Assembly (NCBI GenBank): GCA_019614645.1
Contig: JABWDB010000007.1
Coordinates: 2,790,001-2,854,000, forward strand
Direction: 5' to 3'
Length of the DNA stretch: 64,000 bases
DNA from: Stratiolaelaps scimitus
Taxonomy: Eukaryota > Arthropoda > Arachnida > Mesostigmata > Laelapidae
Both the position numbers and the translations under genes were made by a program. The notes below the pieces were generated by a model. That model saw only the letters and a list, made by a program, of their open reading frames with translations, had not been told where the DNA came from and made no database searches. Below, piece after piece: positions 1 through 11,500 of the stretch (positions within the stretch are counted from its first letter, which is position 1; every line of letters starts with the position of its first letter).

Positions 1-3000
1 GTCGTTGCTTCCCGTACATTCAGCAGCTTTCCCCGCAAAGGGAATACACCGTACTTATCTCTTCCAATGACGCCGAGACCTGACACCGCTAGCGTTTTGG
101 CGGAGTCGCCCTCGGTAAGGATGAGCGTGCAGTCGACAGACCTCGCCGTGCCAGCGTCGTTTGCATCCTCCAGCTTCGGGATCCCTAAAACACGTTGATA
201 CGTTCCGAGCATTAATCAAAGCGATCCTCGAGTTTACGTCACGTCTACAGGGAACAATGGTGAACGAATTCACTAGGAACAACATCGACTGCAGCTCAGA
301 GACTCTGTCACTAATTATCATTATTATTATTACAACAGTTGGCATTCTATACCATTCATCGGAGGCAAACCAGTCGCACGATTAATTCGCCCTATACTAT
401 CAGGCCATAGTGGCGTGCATACGTTGGCCTACCTTTGAGTTTCGCGTGCTTTGTTTTCGAGCACTTTTTCGTCATCTCCTTCTGCGCCTTGAAATGGACA
501 AAGGTCATAATCGAGTCGACAACGCCCGACTTCAGCACGCCATTGTAGAACTTATCGGATAGTTCACAGGTCGAGCCGAACTTCTTCACCTGAAGTGTCA
601 TGTTTTCCTTTGTCTGCGAATCGAACGACGGATTCTCGACGAGACAGTTGACGAAAATCCACATATGATCTTTCATCTGCTTCTTCGTTATGTTAACACC
701 CTGTTTATTCTTCTTCTTTATCTGTTCCGAGAGCTTTTTCGATACGCAGTCCATGATATAGTCCACGTGGGTGCCGCCCTTCGTTGTGGCGATACTAAAT
801 ATGTAAATAAAATGAAAAATGATACGTGGTTTACCCTCGGGTTATTATGAAAGCAATCGATATTTGTAAGGGTATATACGCCCTAATTGGCAACACGTAA
901 TTATCGTATCATGTCGGTTCACTAACTACTGAGAGAGCTGCTAAGAGCGTATGTATTCATGGATTTCCCGAGAGTTGCCAAAAATTCGCTTACGCATTCG
1001 ACCCTGACGTGGTGTACACCTACTCAACTCTTCCATTTGGTTTTGTTCGTTGTATTTCAAGTTCTACTGTTGTGCATTGTTTGCTAGTTTCTGCTGGTGA
1101 ACGTGTCTAAATCTCTTGTAACGGGCAATTCGAAACTAGCTGAAAGATGACACTCGAGTCTCGTGTAGTACGCGGTCTGGAAAGTGGTTCACTTCGATAG
1201 AAACAATCCGCGCCATTAGCTGACTTCCAAAAAAGTTGAATGAAATCATTTGGCCACGCTCTTTACACACACTTACTTGTTAACGAAGCTCATTTGCTTG
1301 AATTCGCCTTCGGGCGAGGGACAGCAAGCGACCTCCCAGCGTGGACTAACCACTTCATGGACTACCGCCAGCGGCTTATCGTCATCCTCATTGACGCACT
1401 TTGACGTGAACATCTGAACGTAATCCTTGAACGTTCTAATTGGCAGTCTGTGGTTGTTTCCCCACACGACCGGCCATCGTCGATACAAAAGTGTTTATTA
1501 GAGGAGCGGTTCACAGTGGAAAATGATCACTATATGTCCACTACATGGAATGAGCACATCGATGTTAGTCGTTTCGAATATTGAACCCCGAAATCGCATA
1601 TCAATATTATGCGGTCCGTTAGGTTCAAGTGTCCTATCCGCCCGAGTCGCGCACTCAGCGAGCGACGGACGGGTTACCACGGCGAACTCTCCCAACTAGT
1701 CTTTTCTAAGTATATTTATCCTGATTTCTTCGCCTTTATTGCCTCGAACTTTTTGCCTTTCTTTCGCCTTAATTGCCTCGAAATTTTTGCAAATGTCAAA
1801 TTTCAGCATATAAACATGCGCGAATTGTACTTCCCTACGTTAATTCCCCACAGGAATTACTTACACTTGCCCATTAAGATGGACTTTCACGCCAGCGGTA
1901 CACCCGGCGACATCGTACGCCCGTCGGCTGACCAGAGCTACGAAATCCTTGTCCAGTCTGTCCATGCTGAACTTCGACAAGTCCGGGTAAAAGGTCACCT
2001 TTGTGTAGTCCTGTAGGCGAGAACACGTAAGGGATGACTTTGCCGTAGGGAATAGATTTGTTGTCAGCTCAGCGTTCATAAGTGAGAAATTGAATTAACC
2101 GCAAAAAATCAAAAGTGCCAGTTACCAGCTAAGTCGGTCAGATGACACTGATACATGTCATCTGAATGGGATACCGTAAGCATAGGACGCGCCACCACTT
2201 TTTCATGTACCGTAGTGATTTCCGACCATTAGAATCTGTAGCCAGATATGTAACGGTGCTGATCTGTGAAAAAAAAAAATAATAAAAATCGCCTGAAATA
2301 TTTGTCAATCGAAGTCGTGTGCGTACTCTGTCCGAATCGGTGATTTTCGGCTCTCCAGCCTTCGTCATATTGTTCGCCCACGTCTGCTTAAACGCCTTTC
2401 GATGCTGCCGGGATGACGTCTCCAGGGTGAACTTAGTCGAGAAGATATTGCATAACTTGGCACCTGGATGACAGAACATGACAAAAACAGAGATACAGGC
2501 AGATAGTTAGGAAATTCGACTTTGTTATCGTGCCAACAACCGCTGCTGTGTTTCGGGCTTGCTATTTTTTCTTGTCCTTTACGAAAACGGCAGCGCTGGC
2601 AGTGGGCGGCGGCAGACAACACCAATTTGGATTTATCTATGGCTTAAACCTCCGATAACTATGATGTGACACTTTAGGTTCAAATGACAACTAGAAACTT
2701 CAGCAAGAAACCAGCAATCGATCTCGACAACGCAAAAACGAGTGACGTTCATCTGCCAATCACGAATTACGTACCATAGCCGTTACGGCCTCCAGTAACT
2801 TTCTTTTCATCGTCATTGTAATTCGATGAGGTCAACAAATGGCCAAAGATCAGAGTTGGAACGTAACAGTTCTCGGTTTTGTGAGTCACAACGGGAATTC
2901 CCTTGCCGTTGTTCCAGACCGAAATCATTCCCTTCTCCGGATCAATTTCCACCTGTTTGTCAGAAACGCGAGCGATTAAAACCAGTAACGTTTACACAGC

Positions 3001-4175
3001 TCGTACGGAACGAGAGCAACCAAACAAATTAAGCAATTAAATAAGCTAATCATCGGAAACACGCTCGGAAACCATCGATACCTTGCATTTGCACTTGCTC
3101 AACGACCAAGCATACTGCTTGTTTATGACTGTTGCCACCACGCGCTCGGAGGACTGTTCACTTCATCTAATAACTGCAATAATTCCTATCAATTAATTCC
3201 TTCCCCGTCCACGAACGGATGGACTGTGACTATCTAACAGGTGAGCTAACCCCTTAATGTGGCATGTGATATTTTACTTTATGGCATTGCCATAGGCTGT
3301 GTCCACCGATGTTGGCGGACCAACGAGCGACGCTTCGCTACTGAACGAATGTGTCGTATAGAGATATCACCATTTTTGGACACTTGCCTTTATGCAGTCT
3401 TGAGTCCTATCGCGCTGTTTGTTGTCAGCTGCATTCACGAGGATCTCATCGAAGATCTTGTATAGTCCGGGTACGAATGTAACATCTCGATGCACCATAC
3501 CCATCTCTGGGCCGTCGTACACCCATAGCTTTTGTGTGTCGGGCTCTACCGACCCGATGTACGTGTCCGGCCTCAGCAAGATGTGCTATGAACCGACATA
3601 AGAACATATTCATACTAACACTAGATTCAAGAGGTATAGAGTGATCATTTAGAAATGAGTTATGTAGTAATCTGGCGTCCCTATTTCTCCCATTAACAAA
3701 CCTAAACAGTGTGAGACACCGATGATCACTGGCCAGTGGGTGGAATACACAACTAGCAGATATTCGTCCATGTGTTTGATCGAAATTATGGATAATTAAA
3801 ATAGTGCAGCACGAGATCAGTGCAAAATTATTATACACGTATTTAGCTGTAATTATGGATTTGCGTACGCATACCATCACTATCTGTACATGCGCACACA
3901 CACACACACACACACACAGAGAGACACAACTATATACAAGAAAGTCAGCCTGGCGGACAGGCCTCAGACATTGCAATTAGTTATTGACGAACACATGATT
4001 AAGGCGCAATAGGAAAAGCCGAGCCACAATAAACGTAATAGCTTCACTAAGAAAAGCGGCTCCAGTAAACTACGAATCAGAGCTTTCAGAACTATGGCGA
4101 GCGTACGTCCTTGTTTATGAGACTCACCTCAAGTTGGGACTTCTTCTGGTAAGTTTTCTCGATGTCTTCCCCCAT
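1..4175 (-). CDS. TOP2: DNA topoisomerase II, N-terminal part (8 exons, gene continues past left edge)
   Basis: Type IIA topoisomerase, which passes one DNA duplex through a transient break in another using ATP in the nucleus. Coding exons, 5' to 3' on the minus strand: 4175-4128, 3585-3388, 2952-2775, 2463-2327, 2010-1865, 1447-1277, 794-433 and 184-1. Codon phase is consistent at every junction, giving about 474 residues. Visible landmarks are YQKKSQLEHILLRPDTYIG, the GHKL N-box ILVNAADN, the NNGKGIPV segment, the ATP loop GGRNGYGAKL, the QTK loop SQTKENMTL, and the TOPRIM start LILTEGDSAK with the metal-binding Glu. The start codon at 4175 is the only ATG in exon 1. The intron after 3388 uses a GC donor (GCAAGT); all others are GT-AG. 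Exon 1 lies inside the tandem duplication, so a second copy of it exists at 14940-14987. The family assignment is firm; small shifts in exon ends are possible. Confidence 0.95.
3895..3918. repeat. (CA)n microsatellite
   Basis: Run of CA dinucleotides in the first intron of TOP2, between coding exons 1 and 2. The duplicate at 14711-14732 is slightly shorter, so the tract has changed since duplication. Confidence 0.9.
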
Positions 4176-4624
4176 GATTTCGTCACAACACTCCTGGTTG
4201 AAGCAGTTGCAACCTCGGATTCGTAAATCGTGGGAGCGCTCACCGCAAACCGCGCTCACTCATCTGAAACCGGCCAGACCAAACTGTCAATAGGCTTCAC
4301 GTGGCCTGATCTCATCCCGAAACAATGGTGGAAGGCAGCAGATTTCACGACACTCGGCTCCAATAACGTGCATCACACACGACCAAAAACAATCTGGCAA
4401 GGCACCGCGCGCAAGTACGCGGTCTTGCTGCCAGACCACAGTGGTATACGCTGCTGGTTTTTGTTTTTGTTGTTGTTCTGTACTGAGGGCGCGCGGTCCG
4501 TTGGTCTGCGTTATTCCTCGGTCATAGATCGTAAACGAATCCCTGCATCGACGTAACGATTTCCAACGAGGGACAAGCACCACTAATAATTGTTTTTCGA
4601 GCCTGACCCTCAGCTGTTCCCAGG
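4176..4624. other. TOP2 5' flank between exon 1 and the retroelement tail
   Basis: About 450 bp that should hold the TOP2 5' UTR and promoter if there is no further upstream exon. It is base-for-base the same as 14988-15436 as far as I compared. I see no convincing TATA box. The open frames here on both strands have no recognisable protein and are treated as chance. Confidence 0.4.
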
Positions 4625-5939
4625 CTATCTGACAGGCCTCATTTCATTTTCATTTGAGGTTTATTTTCGGAACCGCAGTTCAACAATGCTTAAGTTCTCA
4701 CAGAAAAAAATATGATAAAGGTGTGTAAAAACAAGGTCAGGATAATCTGACTTAGAACACGGTCAGGATAATCTGACTTAAAACACAAATCAGGACAATC
4801 TGAACAAATAAAATAATTGTAAAAACCAGGCACATCCCAGTCCGGTGTGCGAAATTAGTCCCGGTAACAGAGACCTGTGGCAGTAGACTGACAACTATTG
4901 CTACAATTGTCGACTATTCAAAGTTTAGCAAAATATACAGTTATAATCGTCAATGTTTAACTCAATTATTGACAAATATAATATATACACAGTAGCAGAA
5001 AATTACAATAAAGCCATCGGGTCCCTGAAACCATTAATCGGTGATAAAGTTACTGCTTGTACGCACTTCTTTTTTTAAAGCACGGGCAAATAATTTTACT
5101 GAGGACAGGCCCCGGATCTCCGAGGGGAGTGAGGTCCAGACTGCTGGTAGTCGGTAAGCCAGAGCATGGCGACTAGACTCTCTAACAGTAAATGGCATCT
5201 CAAATCGAGTGGCACGACGGGTAGAGCGACTGGCGACTGCGGTGATTGGAAATGATATCTCTTCTGAAATGATACCTCTGACCATCTTAAAAGCGAGGAG
5301 CGCTACATGGACGGTGTACCACGCCCGGATTGGTAGGAGGTTGAGATCTCTGAAAAGGTCGGCAACGGAATCTCTACGTTGTCTACCAAACACTGCCCTG
5401 AGGGCATCGTTCTGAGTGACCTGGACGCGATGAAGGATCCCGCTGAAGCCACCACCCCATATGGATAGCCCATAGCATATCAGAGGCACAAATAGCGCTT
5501 TGTACAAGAGAATTAGACACTTCGACGGCAAGCCCAGTTCTCTAAGGCGACGGATCGAGGCGATCACCGCGTAGCACTTGGGCAGCAGTGTCCCCAGATG
5601 ACTCCACCATTTGAGAGTCTCATGCACAGTCAGACCTAAGCATTTCACGGACGGGGACAGAGCCAGGCTCAGGCCACGAAACTGAACAGGGCCGGACATA
5701 CCAGGTCTATGGGGTGAGCGGAACAGGGTAATGCCTGTTTTCCCTGCGTTGATGACCAGGCCGAACTTTTCAAATAGGCCCACCACTACCTCCACGACAG
5801 TGAGAGCTTCCTGCACGTCTCCCTGAATCTCGGAGTGCCGAATACGAAACAATAGAGAAGTGTCATCGGCGTACGCAATAGCCCTACACGCCTTGAGCGA
5901 TACCGTCTTCAGAAGGATGAAGTTAAAAGCCCTTAACCT
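4625..5939 (-). mobile_element. Non-LTR retrotransposon, 5'-truncated 3' fragment (copy 1)
   Basis: An open frame on the minus strand runs from 5939 to the stop at 5034, about 300 residues. It begins inside the reverse-transcriptase palm: the catalytic motif A-I-A-Y-A-D-D-T-S-L-L-F is encoded just upstream of 5852. It continues through the thumb-like C-terminal region typical of Jockey/CR1-type elements (for example KCLGLTVHETLKWWSHLGTL and LLYKALFVPLICYGLSIWGG). The endonuclease and the N-terminal RT are missing, which fits 5' truncation during target-primed insertion. The 3' UTR runs to about 4625 and contains three imperfect repeats of about 26 bp (4732-4804). The fragment is identical in unit 2, so it was inserted before the duplication. 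Confidence 0.85.
4732..4804. repeat. Three imperfect short tandem repeats in retroelement 3' UTR
   Basis: The core GGTCAGGATAATCTGACTTA occurs twice and a diverged third copy follows. The core contains a small inverted repeat (TCAG...CTGA). Repeated short 3' UTR motifs occur in some non-LTR retrotransposons; function here is unknown. The same array is present at about 15544-15616. Confidence 0.75.
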
Positions 5940-8578
5940 TTAGCCCTTAACCTTTAGGTATTACTATGATGACCTATCGGGGCCACCTTTGCTTATTCTC
6001 TTCCTTACTCCTACTCCTGGCGAAGAGGGACCACTGTCGTTATTTCACGCTCTCATAATTAGTCTGATGAAGTGCGAATGAATCTAATAGATCGCAAAAA
6101 ATTCGAGAGTAACGACACGTATTTCATGAGTTAACTACATTGATTCATTGACCTGAGCTCTAGATTGGAAGAGCAATTGATTCCTTGCTCACATTCAGTG
6201 ATTCTCTCATAATCTCTCGAAACGTGCCGCTCGAACAAAGGGCATCCACCATAAGCATGTCTCGTCGAGACCGAATTAGCATTGGGAGGCCTGGACCGGA
6301 TCTGAAAAATCTCGAAATTTTGGGTCGATAGTTTACGAGCTAGTTGATGCTCCAGTGTTACCGCAGAGATGTAATGTGCGATGGAGAGTTATATTTGCTG
6401 AAGACAAAACAGCTGACATGTCGTCATATTTCCTCCACATATCATATATCATATCTCTTATAGTGTGGCCAGTCTTTTTGGCAGTCTAGCTGTGATGCCT
6501 AGAGATAGTTGTGACGGCGTATTGGACTGTAAAAAAGAAGCAAATTAGACAATCCATGCGCGAGTCGGCCAGCAATCAAGTGAATCCGAGGAGTCAATCT
6601 GGTCATTTACAGTCAGACCAATCAAGTGTAGCTCATCCATAATTACATCATAAGTAATGAACTCATAACATCGGCTGATTCATACAATTACAGTCAACAA
6701 AATAAAACCCTCAAATTGGTTCCCACCTCACCATATAATTGGAGATGACTGCCATTGCACAAGGTTCCCAAGGGCTGTGCGCTCTTTATCATGCTAGCCA
6801 TTGTCCATCCGTGAATCTTCACCAAGAAGTTCGCGGGCTCATAGCCGGCATACTTCACTATATGAAAGGTGTATCTTGGCAAAGAGAGCCTGCGGCCCCA
6901 AAAAACACTGATATTTACAGCAAAATTACAGCTAGCAACTAATTAACACGACAATAAAATCCCTTACATTGCAATTTCCAAAACCTCGCAGTATGCAATC
7001 CTGCCCATGCCGTGGTCAGCATCGATTTGCAGTCCTTTATAGACGTTTTTTTGAACCTGGAGATATTGTTACTGGGACAATGGGGTTTGGAACAATATTC
7101 CTGCTACCTCAAACCGATGTGTCCTGTCGGGATCTGAACCGGAATCCTTAGGGTTCTAAATCACCGACGCCACTACCGCATCATCCTTCTTGATAGGATT
7201 TCTGATGTATCAACATCTCTCGACATTAGAAGCTTCACAAGCCCGGGTTAGCTACCAAGCGATTGACAAGATCATCCACCCGACAATCATCATTCCACTG
7301 CTGGAGAACGGAGATAAATAAACAATCCCACGTGAGAGACGTTCGACAGTGAAATGTTCGATTTTGTGAGCAAATAAAAGTTTCATGCTGATTAATTGTG
7401 TGATAAACTAAATTACGTGATTGCCTCTTCTCGTTCGTTCTACACCACGCAATAGCTGCCACGTAAGTGCAATATGTAGTGTTCAGCTAAACGTACCTGC
7501 CGCTTTTTCGCATTTCTAACTTTTCCAGCTGATTGTGCAGATGGGTATTATTTTATCGATTCCAATCAAACGTCTCCTTAATGATCACTGGGTAAATTAC
7601 TCTCTGACATTTTATTGCCAAGTGTCTATTGTGTCACTCTATCTCATCCGAGGCGAACACCCTTATTATATCAGGTGTGACTGAAACAGAGATGTTGACA
7701 GACTTTGAGTATCGTCCTCGCGCGGTGACACAATTTCAAATAGAACATTATTAAGAATTTTCAACAAACTGTGGGCATGTCATGTGCGTTAGAAACGGCG
7801 CTGCAGTTCGAGTTCTCGATTGGTAGAGTCCGTAGTATGATGGGTATATTAGCTATCAGCAGGAAAGAGTGGATTATTGGGGTAGATTTTGTCCGTCTAG
7901 TAACATGGGGACTGTCAGTGAATGAACGACTGAATGAGTATGTAGAATATTCTGTTCGGTGTACGACAATTAACACATATATATATATATATATATACAA
8001 TTTTTGAGATTGTACCCGAGAGTTCGACCGGTTGTCTTACGACGGGGATGTCGTTTCGTTGGGGAGTCGAATTTCGGACCGGATAGAAGGTGGATCGCAT
8101 AGATCGACAGCGGAGCGACGAGACCACGCTACGGTTGTGCTGCGGAGTGAGCCAGTAGACAATTGAAGAGACAGATGTGTACGGTTCGCTTGCCACTGAC
8201 AGACTGACCTTTCATCGCCGTCAGGGCGCGTCTGCTTATTTATTTTTGAATAACCACGTCGTCGAATGTGTGACGTGGTGATGTATGTATGTTATCGTGA
8301 ATTCTGCCCATGGCGGGCGTATGCGACACACGTCGCAGTATCACATCATATCTTAACACAATTATTGAAGTGCAATATATTTGACACAATTGCTTCTTAC
8401 GAGAATGATTATCAATCAGTGTAACAATTCAAAACTTCTGTGTGAGCAAGTCCCCACATAGATTGATATGAGTGACTAAACATAAATGAATCATAACTAA
8501 ATGTTCGTTTCATTGTTGTTGTTGTTGTTGTTGTGCCCCTTGACCATCAGAGTCCGTCGTCTGCGGTCTCGATCAAAA
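5940..8578. other. Intergenic: retroelement 5' junction to NOM1 copy 1
   Basis: It begins with a tandem 14-bp motif (CCCTTAACCTTTAG repeated, 5929-5956) at the truncated 5' end of the retroelement. No recognised gene follows. A degenerate tRNA-like segment lies near 7121-7188 on the minus strand, and an (AT)n run near 7977-7997. At 7992-8385 there is a unit-1-specific segment of about 390 bp. The unit 2 equivalent of this region shows scattered substitutions and indels, unlike the neighbouring retroelement. Confidence 0.5.
7992..8385. other. Segment present only in duplication unit 1
   Basis: Between the shared (AT)n run and the shared ACAATTGCTTCTTACG, unit 1 has about 390 bp, relatively GC-rich, with no match in unit 2. 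Unit 2 has about 108 bp of different sequence at 18788-18895. The segment is probably a transposable-element piece inserted at, or retained from, the microsatellite, but I could not assign terminal repeats or a family. Confidence 0.5.
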
Positions 8579-11500
8579 ATGAAATTCCGCAAGGGAGCCC
8601 GTAAAGAGCATCGTCAGCTACAAAAACAAAAGCGTCACGCTCAGTCTGTACGTTACCTCGACTGGCAACGCAAGGGTCATCGCGATGGCGGCAGGATACA
8701 GAAGAACAAGGGATCGATCAACATGCGTGGCATCAACGGCCAGATGAATCGGATCTTCACTAAACTCGATATCTATGAACCACCGGAGCCAAAGGCTGAG
8801 CCGCAGGATAACAAACATCGTTATAATGGTCGTCGGGGCGAAGGAGAGGATGCGGATAGTGATGAATCGACTGCCGACCTTGGCGATCGACTGGTTCGTA
8901 TTTAATCGTTAATCGATCGTAAACCGCAGGCTAAATATCTATTGCAGTGTAGTAATCGGTTTTGCTAGTGATTGCCCTTTCAACAAGCGCGTCACCGAAA
9001 CATCCCATTTAATCTCTGGTGCTATTGCTATTTGAATTATCCTATTTAGGAACGTGCGTACAGTGCGAGCGACCCATCTGAAAAAGTCAAGGAGGTGAAG
9101 GAGTCACGTGAGGATCACATCGCGAGATTGCGCGAGGAGAACGATGCTGAAGATAAAGAGATAGCAAAGCTTGAGAAGCTTCTATACCTCAGCAAGCGCA
9201 AGAACAACAATATGCCAAAGTCATTTGTCGATGAAGGTTTGGATTTTATCATGGAGCTAGTCGACAAGAAATACAAGAAGAAGTACAATGACAATATGGA
9301 ACTTCTGGAGGAACACGGAGAACTCAGCAACGTACTTACCGGTGGTCGGGGACGATCGGATGATCGAGATGACGAAGGTGGGTTCAGATCAGCACCGTGG
9401 TCGACGTAAATGTGAACGATTGTTGCGTAAGCTTGATCCAGTAAACAGTTTTCTCGAATTTGCTGCTCTGATAACTAAAAATATCATCATGATCTCGATC
9501 CCCTCAGCAAATGCAGAGTAACCGTTGCAGAAGTCGATGAAGACGCTAAAAAAATTCTGGAAAACCCTAAATGTTCATAATGACTCTGTCGTACCAGTAA
9601 ACACCGTCGGTGTACAACTACACAATTAACTGTGTTGGTACGCAATTATTTTTTCAGACGAAGACGATGAGAGCTCTGCAGACGAGCTCGCCGAACAAAA
9701 TGCAAAAAGACGAAAAATCAAGTTTGCAGATCAGCAGAGCGACGATTCTGAGCATGTCGGGAGTGACACCGAAATGAACGTGGACACCTACATTGATGAA
9801 GATGAAGAACAGAGTGGGGACACAGATGAAGAGAGTGAAGAGGATTTTGATGATGTCGATATTGATGACGAGTCCGAAGAGGGCTCTGACGAAGCCGGTA
9901 GTGCAGCAGAGGATGACGGCACGAGCGACGACGATGTCAATGACGACTCTGACGATGACGATGAAGATGCGATTATGTCGAAGCTAAAAGTTCTTCACAC
10001 TTCCAAGAAGCTCGGAACGAAAAAATTAGACGCAGCCATCGAGAGGGATGATGCGCGAACTGGCAAGAAGATCATGAAGGAGAACACTGCAGACGATGTC
10101 ATGGAAAAGTTGAAAGCCCTGAAGGAAGGGAAAACCAAGCATGGGAATATTGCGACTTCTGATGCAGGTGATATAGCAACAATTAGTAAAGCAAGCAAGA
10201 GAGCACGGCTGGTCGACCAAATCGATAGAAACGCTCAAAACGTCAATGATGACCCTGACAATGGTGTGTTCGACGAAGATGACGATGCCGATTATGGCTC
10301 AGAAGATGAAGAGGATTCAGAATCTGATGATGATGATGAGAACGACGCGCGCGACGAGGCAGATAGTGACGGTAGCGACAACAGCGATAGTGTAGTGGCA
10401 GATGACTTCATCCGCAAGAAAAACAAACTAGCCGCAGATGGCACCTATGAGGATATCTATGGGCGGAAGAGGAGTGCCCAAGGCGACGTAATCGATTCCA
10501 GCCATCAGAAGTATATACCGCCAGGGAAACGACTCGCAATGGGTGGCACCGACAGCAACAGCAAGATCGAGCTGGAGAAATTGCACAAACAGATCAAGGG
10601 TCAGCTGAATCGTCTCAGTGAGACAAACCTCCGTTCAATAGCAGTCCTGATATCTGAGCTATACTCGAGACATTCAAAGAACAATGTCACGTCCACGTTG
10701 AGTGTAGCAATCGCTGATGCCGTGTTTGGCCTTAGTCAGACACCCGAGCGTCTTGTGCTCGAGCCAGCTCTACTTTGTGCGTTACTGCACGCTAACGAAG
10801 GACACGAGGTGGGCGCGCAGATTCTCGAGGACCTCGTTGACAGGTTGGTCAACTTTGGTTATAGAGTCATCAACAGTATTTTACGAGTTTTCGTTTCATA
10901 GCTGTGACAAAGTTGGTACTGAGACCAACCATTATAACATATGGGTCTTACAGTTTATTTCAAGCAGTTTATTTCAAGCTGCCTTGAAAATGGCCCAAAT
11001 AGCTAGCGATTAACCACTCGTTGACTCGTTATTTTACGATCACTTTACCCCTTACACTCGGCTATTGTGATTAGCTTATTAGCAAGCTGGCCCGAGAGAA
11101 TTAATGTGGTTTTATTAATTCGTATGGCGTTAACCGTTTTTATGCTATACTTCTACAGAATTTTTGACTAATTATTAATTTATTTTTCCCATTCTCTCGT
11201 CGTCTTTAGGCTCAAGACATTATTGGAGGATAGGGAGGAGCGTGTCAAGGGTAAACAACTCGAGAACGTGTTGCGGTTCATGTGCTATCTGTTCTTGTTC
11301 AAGGTTGTCAGCCACGGTATCGTCTACGGAGTGCTAAACAAACTCGACCCGACGAGCGAGAATGACGTTGAACTTATACTGGTCAGTCAAGATAACGGCC
11401 GTATATTAACGACCTGGTTAAACATGAGCATATGTTCCCCACTGGTTCAAATGCAATCAATTATTTTTTTGTTATTCTTTTGCGTGTACTGAATTATTAT

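Noticed and set aside
4230..4583. Frames of about 100 codons on both strands in the TOP2 5' flank, repeated at 15042-15395
   Set aside because: Repeated only because the region is duplicated; no similarity, and opposite strands equally open.
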